Below are positions 45,525 to 55,385 of a DNA stretch of 64,000 bases, piece after piece. A model generated the notes under the pieces. The model made no database searches. It was not told the origin of the DNA and was given only the letters and a program-made list of their open reading frames with translations. The stretch covers positions 45,280 to 109,279 of the forward strand of contig NZ_JAABNP010000019.1 of assembly GCF_009928485.1 (NCBI RefSeq), written 5' to 3'. Numbering within the stretch: position 1 is the stretch's first letter; each line of letters opens with the position of its first letter. This DNA is from Clostridium sp. C2-6-12 (GTDB lineage: Bacteria > Bacillota > Clostridia > Clostridiales > Clostridiaceae). The position numbers and the translations under genes are program-made.

Positions 45525-46718
45525 CTATAGGTTAAATATATTGACTATCTCGCGTTTCTTTTCTCTAATATTTATTTCTTGCTTTGTATATCTAAATATC
45601 TTTATTAATCCGTATTTTCTTATGGCTCTAAATATTCTATGAATCCATGCTACTGGAAGCAAGCAAAAATGATTTTTTACATAACTATATTTAACTGACA
45701 ACTCTTTTCTATTTTCAAATACTATTGGTATAATTTTCTTAACTTTTATATAAAAATTATCATTCTTATATAAAAGTTTTAAATCTATTCTTTCTTTACG
45801 ACTAACTCCTAAATTAATAATATTTTCTAATAGTAAATTTATATGCTCTTCTTTTAAGATTGTATTATTTAAATAAAAAAAAGGTGCTTTTATTTCAAAT
45901 AACTTATCACACAATGCATAAAGCCCTTCTGTAAATGTCAATATCCCATATTTAGTAATTCTATCTTTAAAATTCATCCAATCTATGTCTTCATACTTAT
46001 TTTTTGTAAATAGTGCCAAGTCATATAATTGTCTTATACCCAATCCACTACACTTAGCATGAACTGCCATATGCATACATAAATGTATTAAAAAATCTTC
46101 ATCACTAAGTGTTTTAATTTTTAAATCATATATATTAATTTCTTGAGCATTTTTCCAAATACTTTTTTCAAATTCCTTTTCATTACCAATATAATAATCT
46201 TTATTTACAAGTTCCCAATGAACTTCGACAATTGGGTTACTTTCGCTATAAAACACTGCATGTATTGGATTTTTCTCATTTTTACAAGTATAACCAATTC
46301 CAAGCAAATATTTTTTTACAGAAATATAATCTTTAATATCAATTAATATATCTAAATCACACATTGTTCTAAATTCCTGTCTTGGATAGAAATTTTTTAA
46401 TATTAAACCTTTTAAGGCTAAAACATTAACTCCTTTTTGTTGTAATCCTAAAAGTATTTTTTTCGCAGAATTTAGAATATGGATTTGAATAATATTAGAT
46501 TTTAAAATACTAACTTTCCATTTATTTAATATATCCTTATCAATTTGTCTTAACGTCTCCTTATCTAATGAATAATATATAAGTGCACTTATATCATGTT
46601 CTCTTGCTTCTTCTATTACTTTTTCCCAATCTATTATTCCCTCACTATTACTATTAAATTTTTCATCATTTATTGATTTTTGCAAAATATTCAGCAATTG
46701 TATTTGATATAATTCCAT
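45525..46718 (-). CDS. Nucleotidyltransferase-family protein (PF14907-type) of the RiPP cluster
   Basis: A 397-aa protein with GVNVLALKGLIL and FRTMCDLDILID, the nucleotidyltransferase fold signature with its acidic metal ligands. HWELV and HLCMHMAVH follow. These uncharacterised proteins recur in lasso and other RiPP clusters, where their role is not settled. It precedes the cyclase by 150 bases in the same direction and follows the exopolysaccharide kinase gene by 52. It could therefore belong to either unit. The ATG follows AGGAGGC. Confidence 0.78.
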   Translation of the reverse strand: MELYQIQLLNILQKSINDEKFNSNSEGIIDWEKVIEEAREHDISALIYYSLDKETLRQIDKDILNKWKVSILKSNIIQIHILNSAKKILLGLQQKGVNVLALKGLILKNFYPRQEFRTMCDLDILIDIKDYISVKKYLLGIGYTCKNEKNPIHAVFYSESNPIVEVHWELVNKDYYIGNEKEFEKSIWKNAQEINIYDLKIKTLSDEDFLIHLCMHMAVHAKCSGLGIRQLYDLALFTKNKYEDIDWMNFKDRITKYGILTFTEGLYALCDKLFEIKAPFFYLNNTILKEEHINLLLENIINLGVSRKERIDLKLLYKNDNFYIKVKKIIPIVFENRKELSVKYSYVKNHFCLLPVAWIHRIFRAIRKYGLIKIFRYTKQEINIREKKREIVNIFNL

Positions 46719-46770
46719 AAATGCCTCCTATAAATAAAAGAAACTATGCACACATTCTATATTACTTTTT

Positions 46771-47448
46771 CTATGCTTCTGTAACTACTCCTTTATCGTC
46801 TGTTCCATAATAGTAATAGTAATTCTTTTTTTTCTTACTTACCTTATTTATGACTATGCCTATTACATTAGCACCCACTTTATTCAAAAGGTTTTTTGCT
46901 TCTTTTACTGATTCTATTTTACTTTCTCCAGATTTCAATACCAGAATAGTTCCATCAACTTTTGTTGATAAAATTTGACCATCAGTAACAGCTTCTAAAG
47001 GCGGACTATCTATTATTACAATATCATATTGTTTTTTTAGTTCCTCTAATAAATTACTCATTGATGTTGAATTTATCATTTCTGCTGGATTAGGTGGTAT
47101 TTTGCCACTTGATAATATGTGAAGATTGGATTTATACTTTTGAATTGCATTATCTAGTATTTCTTTTCCTATCATTACTTCTGAAAGACCACATAAATTT
47201 GACACATTAAATTTTCTATGAATCGAAGGCTTTCTCAAATCACAATCAATAATTATTACATTTTTTCCATTCGCTGCAAATGATAGAGCTAAGTTTCCTG
47301 ATACCGTTGATTTTCCTTCCTTAGGACATGCACTTGTAACAACAATACTTTTAATATCTTTATCTATAGACGAATACTGTATATTGGTTGTTAATGTTCT
47401 ATATGCCTCTGCTTCTATTGATCTTGGTTTATCTTCAACTACTAACAT
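46771..47448 (-). CDS. CpsD/CapB-type tyrosine autokinase
   Basis: A 225-aa BY-kinase. Walker A SACPKEGKSTVSGNLA, Walker A' VIIIDCDLRKP and Walker B VIIDSPP are present. The C-terminal tyrosine cluster NYYYYYGTDD is the autophosphorylation tail. It has no membrane segments and relies on the Wzz-like partner encoded 47 bases upstream. It controls exopolysaccharide chain length and export and is reversed by the CpsB-like phosphatase at the head of the operon. Confidence 0.92.
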   Translation of the reverse strand: MLVVEDKPRSIEAEAYRTLTTNIQYSSIDKDIKSIVVTSACPKEGKSTVSGNLALSFAANGKNVIIIDCDLRKPSIHRKFNVSNLCGLSEVMIGKEILDNAIQKYKSNLHILSSGKIPPNPAEMINSTSMSNLLEELKKQYDIVIIDSPPLEAVTDGQILSTKVDGTILVLKSGESKIESVKEAKNLLNKVGANVIGIVINKVSKKKKNYYYYYGTDDKGVVTEA

Positions 47449-47495
47449 TTTATTATCCTCCTACCTAAATAAGTTACTCCTCCCATCTGAGTCAT

Positions 47496-48224
47496 TTAAG
47501 CTATTATAGTTGTTTTTAGATGCTTTTCCTTACTCCTTGTATTGTTCTTATCTTCACAAGGTATCATTCCTATCACAGGAATCTCCATTATTTTTTCAGT
47601 TTGTTCTTTTGTTTTAAGTGTATCATCCATGTAATCTAAAAAGAGAGCTATAATACTACCTATAATAAGCCCTAATAAAAAAGCTATTGCTATGTTCTTC
47701 ACTTTATTTGGACTTGTTGGATATTCTGGCAACTTAGCACTTTCTATAACTTTTACTTTTGCATTAGGAATAAGCTCTTTAGTATCTATCATAAACTCAT
47801 TAACTACTGATTCTAATATATCTTTAGCTAATTGATTATTGTTGTTCTTATAACTTATTTCCATTACTTGAGTATCAACCTTAGGGGTAACTTCCAAACC
47901 ATTAATCAATTCTTCTGGTGTTATATCTAAACCACTCTTGTAAATTGCATTTTCAATTAAATCAGTGCTTTTAATCACTTCTGAATATGTCTTTAATAAA
48001 TTTTGATACATCATCACATCATTCATTTCATAATCTTGATAATAATTATGAATTTGGTCTTTACCTATAAAGACTTTTGTATTAGTCTCGTAAACAGGCT
48101 TAATTACAAAAAAGGTAATCACTCCTACTAATAATGTTACAGCGCTTGTTATTGAAGCTATAATTTTCCACTTGCTTTTTAATATTACACATATATCTTT
48201 AATTCTGAAATCTATTTCTTCCAT
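47496..48224 (-). CDS. Wzz/CpsC-type chain-length regulator
   Basis: A 242-aa membrane protein with two segments (about 18-38 and 172-192) around an extracellular loop. Typical features are FFVIKPVYETNTKVFIG and the proline-rich KLPEYPTSPNKVKN before the second segment. It activates the BY-kinase encoded next. The ATG follows AGAAGGAAGG. A short frame with a strong ribosome site lies just upstream. Confidence 0.9.
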   Translation of the reverse strand: MEEIDFRIKDICVILKSKWKIIASITSAVTLLVGVITFFVIKPVYETNTKVFIGKDQIHNYYQDYEMNDVMMYQNLLKTYSEVIKSTDLIENAIYKSGLDITPEELINGLEVTPKVDTQVMEISYKNNNNQLAKDILESVVNEFMIDTKELIPNAKVKVIESAKLPEYPTSPNKVKNIAIAFLLGLIIGSIIALFLDYMDDTLKTKEQTEKIMEIPVIGMIPCEDKNNTRSKEKHLKTTIIA

Positions 48225-48244
48225 GCTTTTCCTTCCTTCTTTTC

Positions 48245-48340
48245 TTAAATTTTCATTATGTTATATAATTTTAATATTTTTAAAAAGACATGCTCCAATA
48301 TAAATTCATATATATTCTGTGCACCATCTATCATTTTCAC
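48245..48340 (-). CDS. Possible 31-aa peptide upstream of the wzz-like gene
   Basis: A GTG start seven bases after a perfect AGGAGG gives VKMIDGAQNIYEFILEHVF then LKILKLYNIMKI. It ends 20 bases before the wzz-like start. The good ribosome site argues it is translated, as a leader peptide or a small amphipathic protein. Family unknown. Confidence 0.42.
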   Translation of the reverse strand: MKMIDGAQNIYEFILEHVFLKILKLYNIMKI

Positions 48341-48512
48341 ATCACTACCTCCTGTGTATTTATGTTTTTCTTTAAATGCACATATCAAATTTCATCTACT
48401 ATATTACATCTTATATATTATATATATTTACCTATATAATATTTTAGAAGTTCACAAAAATCATATCTATAATTTTATATAAAATATTCAATTTAACATT
48501 ATTTTTATATAT

Positions 48513-48547
48513 AAAAAAGCAAGCTTTGATTTTATCAAAAAACTTGC
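48513..48547 (-). terminator. Terminator after the VanZ gene
   Basis: GCAAG..TTTGAT and ATCAAA..CTTGC arms are followed on the minus strand by TTTTTTAT. The gap 48341-48702 otherwise holds AT-rich DNA with no gene; it should contain the promoter of the wzz/kinase unit. Confidence 0.7.
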
Positions 48548-48702
48548 CTTCTAATTTATACAATTTTCCATTAATAAATGTTGATTAAAAAAACTTTCAC
48601 TATACTGAGATTATTCCTGCACATAAATTTTCTTATATTATTTGTCTATTTAAGCTTAGCTTTATAATTACTACTGCAAAAATTCTGATTCTGTATATAA
48701 TA

Positions 48703-49212
48703 CTATTTTTTTGAAGACAATGATTTAAAATTACTTATTTTTATGTGCTTGTAATAGGCTAGATAAAAAATTGTTAATCCAACTAAACTTCCTAAAAAAT
48801 CGATTAGAATATCACTAACTAAAGAAGTTCTTCCTGGTATAAAAGATTGATGAAATTCATCTATTACTCCATAAAGCAGGCAAATTAGCAGTATATTACC
48901 TATTGCATCTTTTCCTCTTTTATCATTGGCAAAGAATGCTCCACTTACTAAAACAGCTAATATCATATACATAAATGCATGGGCATTTTTTCTAATTATA
49001 TAATCTAATTGGTTTTGTTTCATTTGTTCTTCTTTAATATTTTTTTCATTTATTATTTCATTTTTAGCATTAATTTGTGGGTTTGTTTCAGTATTTTTAA
49101 TTATATTGACTATTTTATTACTTTCTTGATGTGAGATTTCTGCGTCAATACTTGACATATAAAATATAAACCCCATCCAAAATAAGCATAAAAGTATAGC
49201 AATTTTTTTCAA
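48703..49212 (-). CDS. VanZ-like membrane protein
   Basis: A 169-aa protein with about four hydrophobic segments. VanZ features are an N-terminal WMGFIFYMSS, RKNAHAFMYMILAVL and YGVIDEFHQSFIPGRTSLVSDILIDFLGSLVG. The TTG start follows AAGGGGCG. Despite the name, most family members are not linked to glycopeptide resistance. It is the last gene of this transcript, 12 bases after the flippase. Confidence 0.85.
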   Translation of the reverse strand: MKKIAILLCLFWMGFIFYMSSIDAEISHQESNKIVNIIKNTETNPQINAKNEIINEKNIKEEQMKQNQLDYIIRKNAHAFMYMILAVLVSGAFFANDKRGKDAIGNILLICLLYGVIDEFHQSFIPGRTSLVSDILIDFLGSLVGLTIFYLAYYKHIKISNFKSLSSKK

Positions 49213-49224
49213 TTTATCGCCCCT

Positions 49225-50682
49225 TCATATTATTTTATTTTTAATTTGAATTGCTCTTATCTTATCAAATATATAACTCAACAATATTTCATTATTTTTT
49301 TCCCTCAGCATTATTAATATCATAATATAAACAATAGCCCCTATTATAGATTGTACTATTGTAGTTATTATTTTAATACCCATAGTCATACCTATTATTC
49401 TTACAACTGCAAACATTATAACTGCAGCAAATACATATTTTGCAAATAGGTTTAAATATTGTTTAATATTTATTTCTTGTCTTAAACAGAAACACTGAAC
49501 TGCAGTGACAGAAAATTCTGCCATTATTGTTGCCACACAGGTGCCAATTGCATGAATCTTAGGGATTAGTATTAAATTAATTATTACATTTATTACAGCA
49601 CCACATATTACCGATACTGTAAATTCTTTTATTCTATTAGCTGGAGTTAGATATTGCATACCCATTACATTGCTCATTGCTATTAAGTACAATATAGGTG
49701 CAAGTGCAATAATTATATATTTTGCCGATTCGAAACTATTACCAAAGAACCACGGAACAAATTCGTATGATATTCCTGCAACTCCAATAGTAATAGGCAC
49801 TGATATATATGCTACCCATGCTAAACTACTATTTAAATAATTATTCATGCTTTTTGTATCACCTTTAGCAAAAATATTGCTCATTCTAGGAAGCATTACT
49901 ATTCCTAGTGCCGTCACTAATCCTAGAACCGTTTGTATAATTTTATCTGCTTGTTCATAATAGCCTAACTGTTCCACATTAGAGAAAGCTCCTAGCATAG
50001 TTTTATTTAGAACAGCATAGATTTGAATAGCTATTTGAGGTATGAATAATTTAATTGAAGGTACTAGGTGAACACTAATATCTTTTAATTTTATTTTGAC
50101 TTTAACTACTGTGCTAGACAAATAAGCCCACATCAAAGCATTCCCAATTAACAACATTAATACGTTAATAAATACATATAATTTTAAATCTCTTGAACTA
50201 TTTACAAATGTAAAAATAAGTCCAACACCAATTATTTTCACCAATAAATTCCTTATAACTACTTTCTTAAAATCTTCAATCCCCATATATAACCATGAAA
50301 TATCTAATGTGGCTGCAATAATATTAAGCATCTGAATCATATAGATTTCTTTGTATATAGCTACTTTTGAAAATATTATATAATAGAGTAATATAGCAAT
50401 TCCTGAGGTAATTGTTCTAAGAAAAAATATAGACCAAAACGTTTTAGACATTCTTACCTTATCATCTCTTATATAGGCAATTTGCCTATTTCCATACATT
50501 GATAATCCCAAAGTTCCAAATATTATAAAATATTGTGTAATTGATAAGGTAAAACTATATATACCTATTCCGTCAGCGCCTAAAATTCTACTTGTATATG
50601 GAACTGTTATAAGTGGTAAAACTAATGTGACTACTTGAAGCAACAGGTTATACATTAAATTTCGGGTTATACTTCGTTCCAT
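49225..50682 (-). CDS. Wzx-type polysaccharide flippase
   Basis: A 485-aa protein with 12-14 membrane segments of the MATE/polysaccharide synthase type. The N-terminus is LLQVVTLVLPLITVPYTSRILG, and GIGIYSFTLSITQYF and WLYMGIEDFKKV are typical. It should flip the lipid-linked repeat unit across the membrane before polymerisation. The ATG follows GAAGGAAG. It is 17 bases from glf. Confidence 0.9.
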   Translation of the reverse strand: MERSITRNLMYNLLLQVVTLVLPLITVPYTSRILGADGIGIYSFTLSITQYFIIFGTLGLSMYGNRQIAYIRDDKVRMSKTFWSIFFLRTITSGIAILLYYIIFSKVAIYKEIYMIQMLNIIAATLDISWLYMGIEDFKKVVIRNLLVKIIGVGLIFTFVNSSRDLKLYVFINVLMLLIGNALMWAYLSSTVVKVKIKLKDISVHLVPSIKLFIPQIAIQIYAVLNKTMLGAFSNVEQLGYYEQADKIIQTVLGLVTALGIVMLPRMSNIFAKGDTKSMNNYLNSSLAWVAYISVPITIGVAGISYEFVPWFFGNSFESAKYIIIALAPILYLIAMSNVMGMQYLTPANRIKEFTVSVICGAVINVIINLILIPKIHAIGTCVATIMAEFSVTAVQCFCLRQEINIKQYLNLFAKYVFAAVIMFAVVRIIGMTMGIKIITTIVQSIIGAIVYIMILIMLREKNNEILLSYIFDKIRAIQIKNKII

Positions 50683-50699
50683 TGCATAATTCTTCCTTC

Positions 50700-51812
50700 T
50701 TAAATTTCTTCCTCAACTTTTTTCAGCGCCTGTTTTACTACCTGATGCATATCATAATACTTGTATTCTGCCAATCTTCCTCCAAAAATAATTTTTTCAT
50801 CTCGTTTGGAAAATTCCTTATATTTAGCATAGATAGCATCGTTTTTAGGATTATTTATAGGATAATAAGGTTCATCTCCCTTATTCCATTTTACTGGATA
50901 CTCTTTTGTAATTACAGTTTTAGGTTGTGTCCCATACTCAAAATGCTTATGTTCAATGACACGAGTATACGGCACATCAAATTCTGTATAATTAACTACA
51001 GCATTGCCTTGATAATTTTCCATATCTAGTATTTCATGTTCAAATTTCAAACTACGATATTCCAATTTTCCATAACAATAATTGTAAAATTCATCTATCA
51101 TTCCAGTGAATATGATCTTGTCCCCAATGCTCTCTAATTCTTTTCTATTAGCAATGAAATCTATATTGGTTCTTACCTCAATTCCTTCAAGCATTTTTTC
51201 AATAATATGTGTATAACCGCCAATTGGAATACCTTGATACTTATCATTAAAATAATTATTATCGTAAGTAAAACGAATTGGTAATCTTTTAATAATAAAT
51301 GAAGGCAGCTCTGTCGCTTTCATCCCCCACTGTTTTTCAGTATATCCTTTTATTAACTTTATATATATCTCTTCACCAACTAGAGTTATTGCTTGTTCCT
51401 CTAAATTCCTTGGAACTTTAATATTAGCTTCCTCAATCTGCTCTTCTAGTTTTGCTTTAGCTTCTGAAGGTGTTTTTACTCCCCACATTTTATTAAATGT
51501 ATTCATATTGAATGGCATATTATAAATGTCATTCTTATAAATAGCAATTGGTGAGTTAGTATATCTATTAAACCTTGCAAAAGAATTAATATAATCCCAA
51601 ACTTCTTCATTGTTCGTATGAAAGATATGTGCACCATATTGATGAACATTGATTCCTTCTATCTTCTTTGTATATATATTTCCACCTATATGGTTCCGTC
51701 TATCAATAACTAAACACTTTTTCCTTTTTTTATTCGCTTCATGTGCAAAAATACTACCGTATAAACCTGCTCCTACTATTAAGTAATCATATCTGCCTAA
51801 TATAATCTTCAC
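50700..51812 (-). CDS. glf: UDP-galactopyranose mutase
   Basis: A 370-aa flavoenzyme. FAD motif DYLIVGAGLYGSIFA. Substrate-site segments are RRNHIGGNIYT, QYGAHIFHTNN, GYTEKQWG and FGGRLAEYKYYDMHQV. It converts UDP-galactopyranose to UDP-galactofuranose, so the polymer probably contains Galf. The start appears to be the GTG at 51812; the N-terminus is seven residues longer than the common form, so a later start cannot be excluded. Confidence 0.93.
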   Translation of the reverse strand: MKIILGRYDYLIVGAGLYGSIFAHEANKKRKKCLVIDRRNHIGGNIYTKKIEGINVHQYGAHIFHTNNEEVWDYINSFARFNRYTNSPIAIYKNDIYNMPFNMNTFNKMWGVKTPSEAKAKLEEQIEEANIKVPRNLEEQAITLVGEEIYIKLIKGYTEKQWGMKATELPSFIIKRLPIRFTYDNNYFNDKYQGIPIGGYTHIIEKMLEGIEVRTNIDFIANRKELESIGDKIIFTGMIDEFYNYCYGKLEYRSLKFEHEILDMENYQGNAVVNYTEFDVPYTRVIEHKHFEYGTQPKTVITKEYPVKWNKGDEPYYPINNPKNDAIYAKYKEFSKRDEKIIFGGRLAEYKYYDMHQVVKQALKKVEEEI

Positions 51813-51914
51813 CTACTTTCAGTCTAATTGAAATTGTAATATTTATCTTTTTATTCATATACTTAATCTCATTTATTTTAAACTCTAAAACTTTTTGCTC
51901 TAACAAAATTCTAA

Positions 51915-52910
51915 TTATTTTCCTGAAATATTATGATATAATTTCAAGAGCCAATAGGACATAAACTTCGTTTTTCTAAGTAATTTTACATTAGTGAAAT
52001 TATTACTCTCAACATATAGCTGATAATATTTCTCTTTAACTCGTTTGTCAAATTCTAACATTTCCTCAAAAATAGTTTTACTGTATGGAATACGAGTAAA
52101 AAGATTATATTGTTTTGAAATCATTTCAGCAATTCTATATATAATTACACTTTTGACATTGTTAGAGATAACTTCACATCTACTGTTAAAAAATTCTGAA
52201 AGTGAATAGCAAACTTTTATATGATCCTTATAATGCTTTGTTATTCCATTAATACCAACACTTTGGCCATCCATACCTATTCTATAAACATAAATTTTAG
52301 CATCAAAAAACTCTACATTATTAACATAAATCAAAGGAAATAAAACGTACTCTGTATCAGTGTAAAAGCAATTTTCATCTATAATTATGTTATTTGCCTT
52401 AAGAATTGATGTTTTATACGTAATTCCATGCATAGCTAATACAGATTTATATGTATTAGCTATTTCATTGAAATTTAATAACTCATTTTTATTAATATTT
52501 GGCAAACTAATAACATTAATATTATTATTTTGAACATTAAATGTTTTATAAGGTGTAATAACAATGTCAGCATCACAGTCTCTTAAATGATATAATGCCT
52601 TCATTAATTCATTTTTATCAAACCAATCATCGCCGTCTAAAACTTTAAAATATCTTCCTGTAGCTTCTCTAATGCCAGTATTTATAGTAGATCCATATCC
52701 ATTATTTTTTTTAGAAATCACTTTGAAAATAATTGGATATTTTGTCTCATATTCTTTTGCTATCAATTCTGTTTTATCACGTGAACCATCATTAACAATC
52801 AAAACTTCAACATTATCAAATATAAATGGATCTATAAACGAATCTAACGTTTGTTTTATCCATTTTTCTACATTATAAGCCGCTATAGATACAGTTAATA
52901 GCTTATTCAT
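51915..52910 (-). CDS. Family 2 glycosyltransferase
   Basis: A 331-aa GT-A enzyme. LTVSIAAYNVEKWI, VLIVNDGSRDKTE and GRYFKVLDGDDWF (the DxD region) are clear. It ends in a basic helical region that may touch the membrane. It adds one sugar to the lipid-linked repeat unit; donor and acceptor are unknown. The ATG follows GAGAGG. Confidence 0.9.
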   Translation of the reverse strand: MNKLLTVSIAAYNVEKWIKQTLDSFIDPFIFDNVEVLIVNDGSRDKTELIAKEYETKYPIIFKVISKKNNGYGSTINTGIREATGRYFKVLDGDDWFDKNELMKALYHLRDCDADIVITPYKTFNVQNNNINVISLPNINKNELLNFNEIANTYKSVLAMHGITYKTSILKANNIIIDENCFYTDTEYVLFPLIYVNNVEFFDAKIYVYRIGMDGQSVGINGITKHYKDHIKVCYSLSEFFNSRCEVISNNVKSVIIYRIAEMISKQYNLFTRIPYSKTIFEEMLEFDKRVKEKYYQLYVESNNFTNVKLLRKTKFMSYWLLKLYHNISGK

Positions 52911-52965
52911 TTTATAATCCTCTCTTCAAAATATATTTAAATAATATGATTATGAATAAATTCAG

Positions 52966-54066
52966 TTATATCAAATATGAATATGGTACTATTTCACCAT
53001 TCATTTTTATAAAAGTTTCATAAATCCAAATTCCAAGCAGTCCTATGAGCATAAGCCAACCTACATATAAAGATTTTTTTCCCTTTAACTTTTTAAAGGT
53101 TGCTGGGAAAACTACAATTATTGAATAATGCAAGTAAAAAGCCATTCTCGCAATTTCAATTGATTTCATATAAGCAGCAAGCATACCAATACATCCGCAT
53201 ACTAAAAATGCGCAATGCAACTTTAATTTTTCTACATTAAAGATTTTTCGATAAAACGCTAATGGCAACAACAAGTATATTACATATTTAAAAACAAAAT
53301 ATGGGCTGAACGAAAGCTTGTCTATATTAGACACATATCCATAATAATGTTGCATACTACTTAACTTTAGAATTAATGGTGAAAATATATTTTTAAAATT
53401 TATGAAAACCAACAATCCTAAAATGATAAGCGCTTTTTTCCAGTATTTATATTTTTCGTTTGTAAAACAATTATATAAAAAATACATTGGAATCATTATT
53501 ATTGCACCAACATGAAAACCAATAGCTATCATAATCCAAAAAAAGTATTTCATTAACTTTCTTTCATTTACATATTTTAAAGCAAAAAAAGCTATAGCCA
53601 TTGACAATGCTTGACGAAGAATATTATAAGATTGAAAATAATAGGTAATCAAATAAGTAAAAAAAGCCAATGGGAAACTAATTTTATCAGCATATTGTTT
53701 TAAACCTAAATACATAAAAGACAAAGTCAAAAATGCCATAACAAATAATACACACTGTAAATTTCCATTAAATCTAATTATAATTTTATTTAGTAAGACA
53801 TATAAAATTTCTAGACGAGATTTATATGAGGAAGACGCCATTTTAACAAATTCAGGCAAATAAGTATAATTGTAATCTGTACCTATGCCACATCTTATTC
53901 CTGCAAATAATGATGGTATTAGTATTGTTAAAAATGAAAATATTTTTCTCTTATATTTTTCATATATGGAGTACTTCCCAATACTTAAATATGAAAAAAT
54001 AGTTGTAGATAAAATAATAAATATATATAAAAATATTGTTTCCATAACTGAAAGTGTTTGCCTCAT
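52966..54066 (-). CDS. EpsG/Wzy-like polysaccharide polymerase
   Basis: A 366-aa membrane protein with about ten segments. The EpsG-family mark FAGIRCGIGTDYNYTYLPEF follows the second segment, and LITYYFQSYNILRQALSMAI fits as well. It is the probable polymerase of the Wzy pathway, matching the flippase and chain-length genes. The ATG follows AGGAGAG. The gap to the next gene upstream (159 bases) shows no special feature. Confidence 0.85.
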   Translation of the reverse strand: MRQTLSVMETIFLYIFIILSTTIFSYLSIGKYSIYEKYKRKIFSFLTILIPSLFAGIRCGIGTDYNYTYLPEFVKMASSSYKSRLEILYVLLNKIIIRFNGNLQCVLFVMAFLTLSFMYLGLKQYADKISFPLAFFTYLITYYFQSYNILRQALSMAIAFFALKYVNERKLMKYFFWIMIAIGFHVGAIIMIPMYFLYNCFTNEKYKYWKKALIILGLLVFINFKNIFSPLILKLSSMQHYYGYVSNIDKLSFSPYFVFKYVIYLLLPLAFYRKIFNVEKLKLHCAFLVCGCIGMLAAYMKSIEIARMAFYLHYSIIVVFPATFKKLKGKKSLYVGWLMLIGLLGIWIYETFIKMNGEIVPYSYLI

Positions 54067-54225
54067 TCAAATCTCTCCTAATATTAGAATTTTAATGCTA
54101 TCTAACATAATAACTAATTAGTATCATTATTCACCAAAAAATTACATTGTTATTATTTCATCTTGTATATTATTACTTTTATTTTTTAACACAATTAAAA
54201 CAATCCATATCTCAAAATATTATAT

Positions 54226-55368
54226 CTAATTAAACATAGTATATAATTCTCGAACAACAAAGCTACACTCATATTTCAAAAAATCATTTGTCATCTTTAT
54301 TTCTCCATTAAAAATTCTATTTATTGCTTGAATACTTGTTTTAATAATTTCATCATTAGTAGTATTGTTAACTACTATTCCATTACAATTATCATGAACA
54401 AATAGATTTATATCACCCGAATTCGTTGAAACAACTGGCACTCCACATGCAACTGCTTCTAGACTTGAGGTGCAAGTTCCTTCAAATCTTGAAAGATTTA
54501 TATTAATATCTGAACTATTTAGGTAATTTACCAATATTTCACGATCTTCAATATAACCAATGTCAATGTAATTACGTTCCAGTCCTTTTTTAGCTATCAA
54601 ACTTTTCAACTTTTCTCTGTCACTACCATCCCCCACCAACATTAGATAAATATTTTTATGTTCATCCAATAATCCATTTAATATATCAACCAATATAAAT
54701 ATACGTTTAGGATTATCTTCTACCCTTCCTCCATACATTATAATTTTACCGTCTATCGGTAAACCTAATTTTCTTCTGCATTCATCTTTATCTAAATTTT
54801 TAAATATAGTAGTATTAACAGGTATTTTCCCATAAAATATTTTATCCTTATATTTTGAATATTCGGCTTTATAATATGGGATTCCAAATTCTTTACGTAA
54901 TAAAACAACTAAGGTCTTACTTGCTGTTCTAATAGATATCCTTTCCATCAAACAATACACCTTGGTTTTAAAACTCCCCCAATTTAATGTGGTATATTTA
55001 CTAGAGCCATGAACTATTTGTATTAACTTTTTTCTACTTTTACTAAATATGAAAGGTAAACTATACTCTATGCGCTGTGCATATATAACATCAAACTTTT
55101 TTAATGAAGATAAATATTTAATAATATTGAATAAATAAAAGATACACAAGGGATGCCTTTTATCATCAGATATTGGTATATAAGTATATACTTTCCCACA
55201 CAATTGACTTTTATATTTCTTGCCTATAATTTTCATTTTATGAGGGGATGTTCCATAAACAACTATTTCATCATCATTACTATATCTAATAATATTTTTT
55301 ATATATTGATCTACTCCTCCTAATGATAAATTTTCTAAATCACCAGAATGTAGTATTGCTATTTTCAT
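54226..55368 (-). CDS. Family 4 glycosyltransferase
   Basis: A 380-aa GT-B enzyme. The N-terminal acceptor domain carries GGVDQYIKNIIRYS. The donor domain has IIMYGGRVEDNPKRI, LMLVGDGSDREKL and the EX7E segment SRFEGTCTSSLEAVACG. Donor unknown. It is part of the exopolysaccharide operon and lies 17 bases from the next transferase. Confidence 0.9.
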   Translation of the reverse strand: MKIAILHSGDLENLSLGGVDQYIKNIIRYSNDDEIVVYGTSPHKMKIIGKKYKSQLCGKVYTYIPISDDKRHPLCIFYLFNIIKYLSSLKKFDVIYAQRIEYSLPFIFSKSRKKLIQIVHGSSKYTTLNWGSFKTKVYCLMERISIRTASKTLVVLLRKEFGIPYYKAEYSKYKDKIFYGKIPVNTTIFKNLDKDECRRKLGLPIDGKIIMYGGRVEDNPKRIFILVDILNGLLDEHKNIYLMLVGDGSDREKLKSLIAKKGLERNYIDIGYIEDREILVNYLNSSDININLSRFEGTCTSSLEAVACGVPVVSTNSGDINLFVHDNCNGIVVNNTTNDEIIKTSIQAINRIFNGEIKMTNDFLKYECSFVVRELYTMFN

Positions 55369-55385
55369 AAATTTTACCTCTCAAA

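Noticed and set aside
48703..49212. Glycopeptide (teicoplanin) resistance from the VanZ name
   Set aside because: The gene belongs to an exopolysaccharide operon, and no vanHAX-type genes are present.
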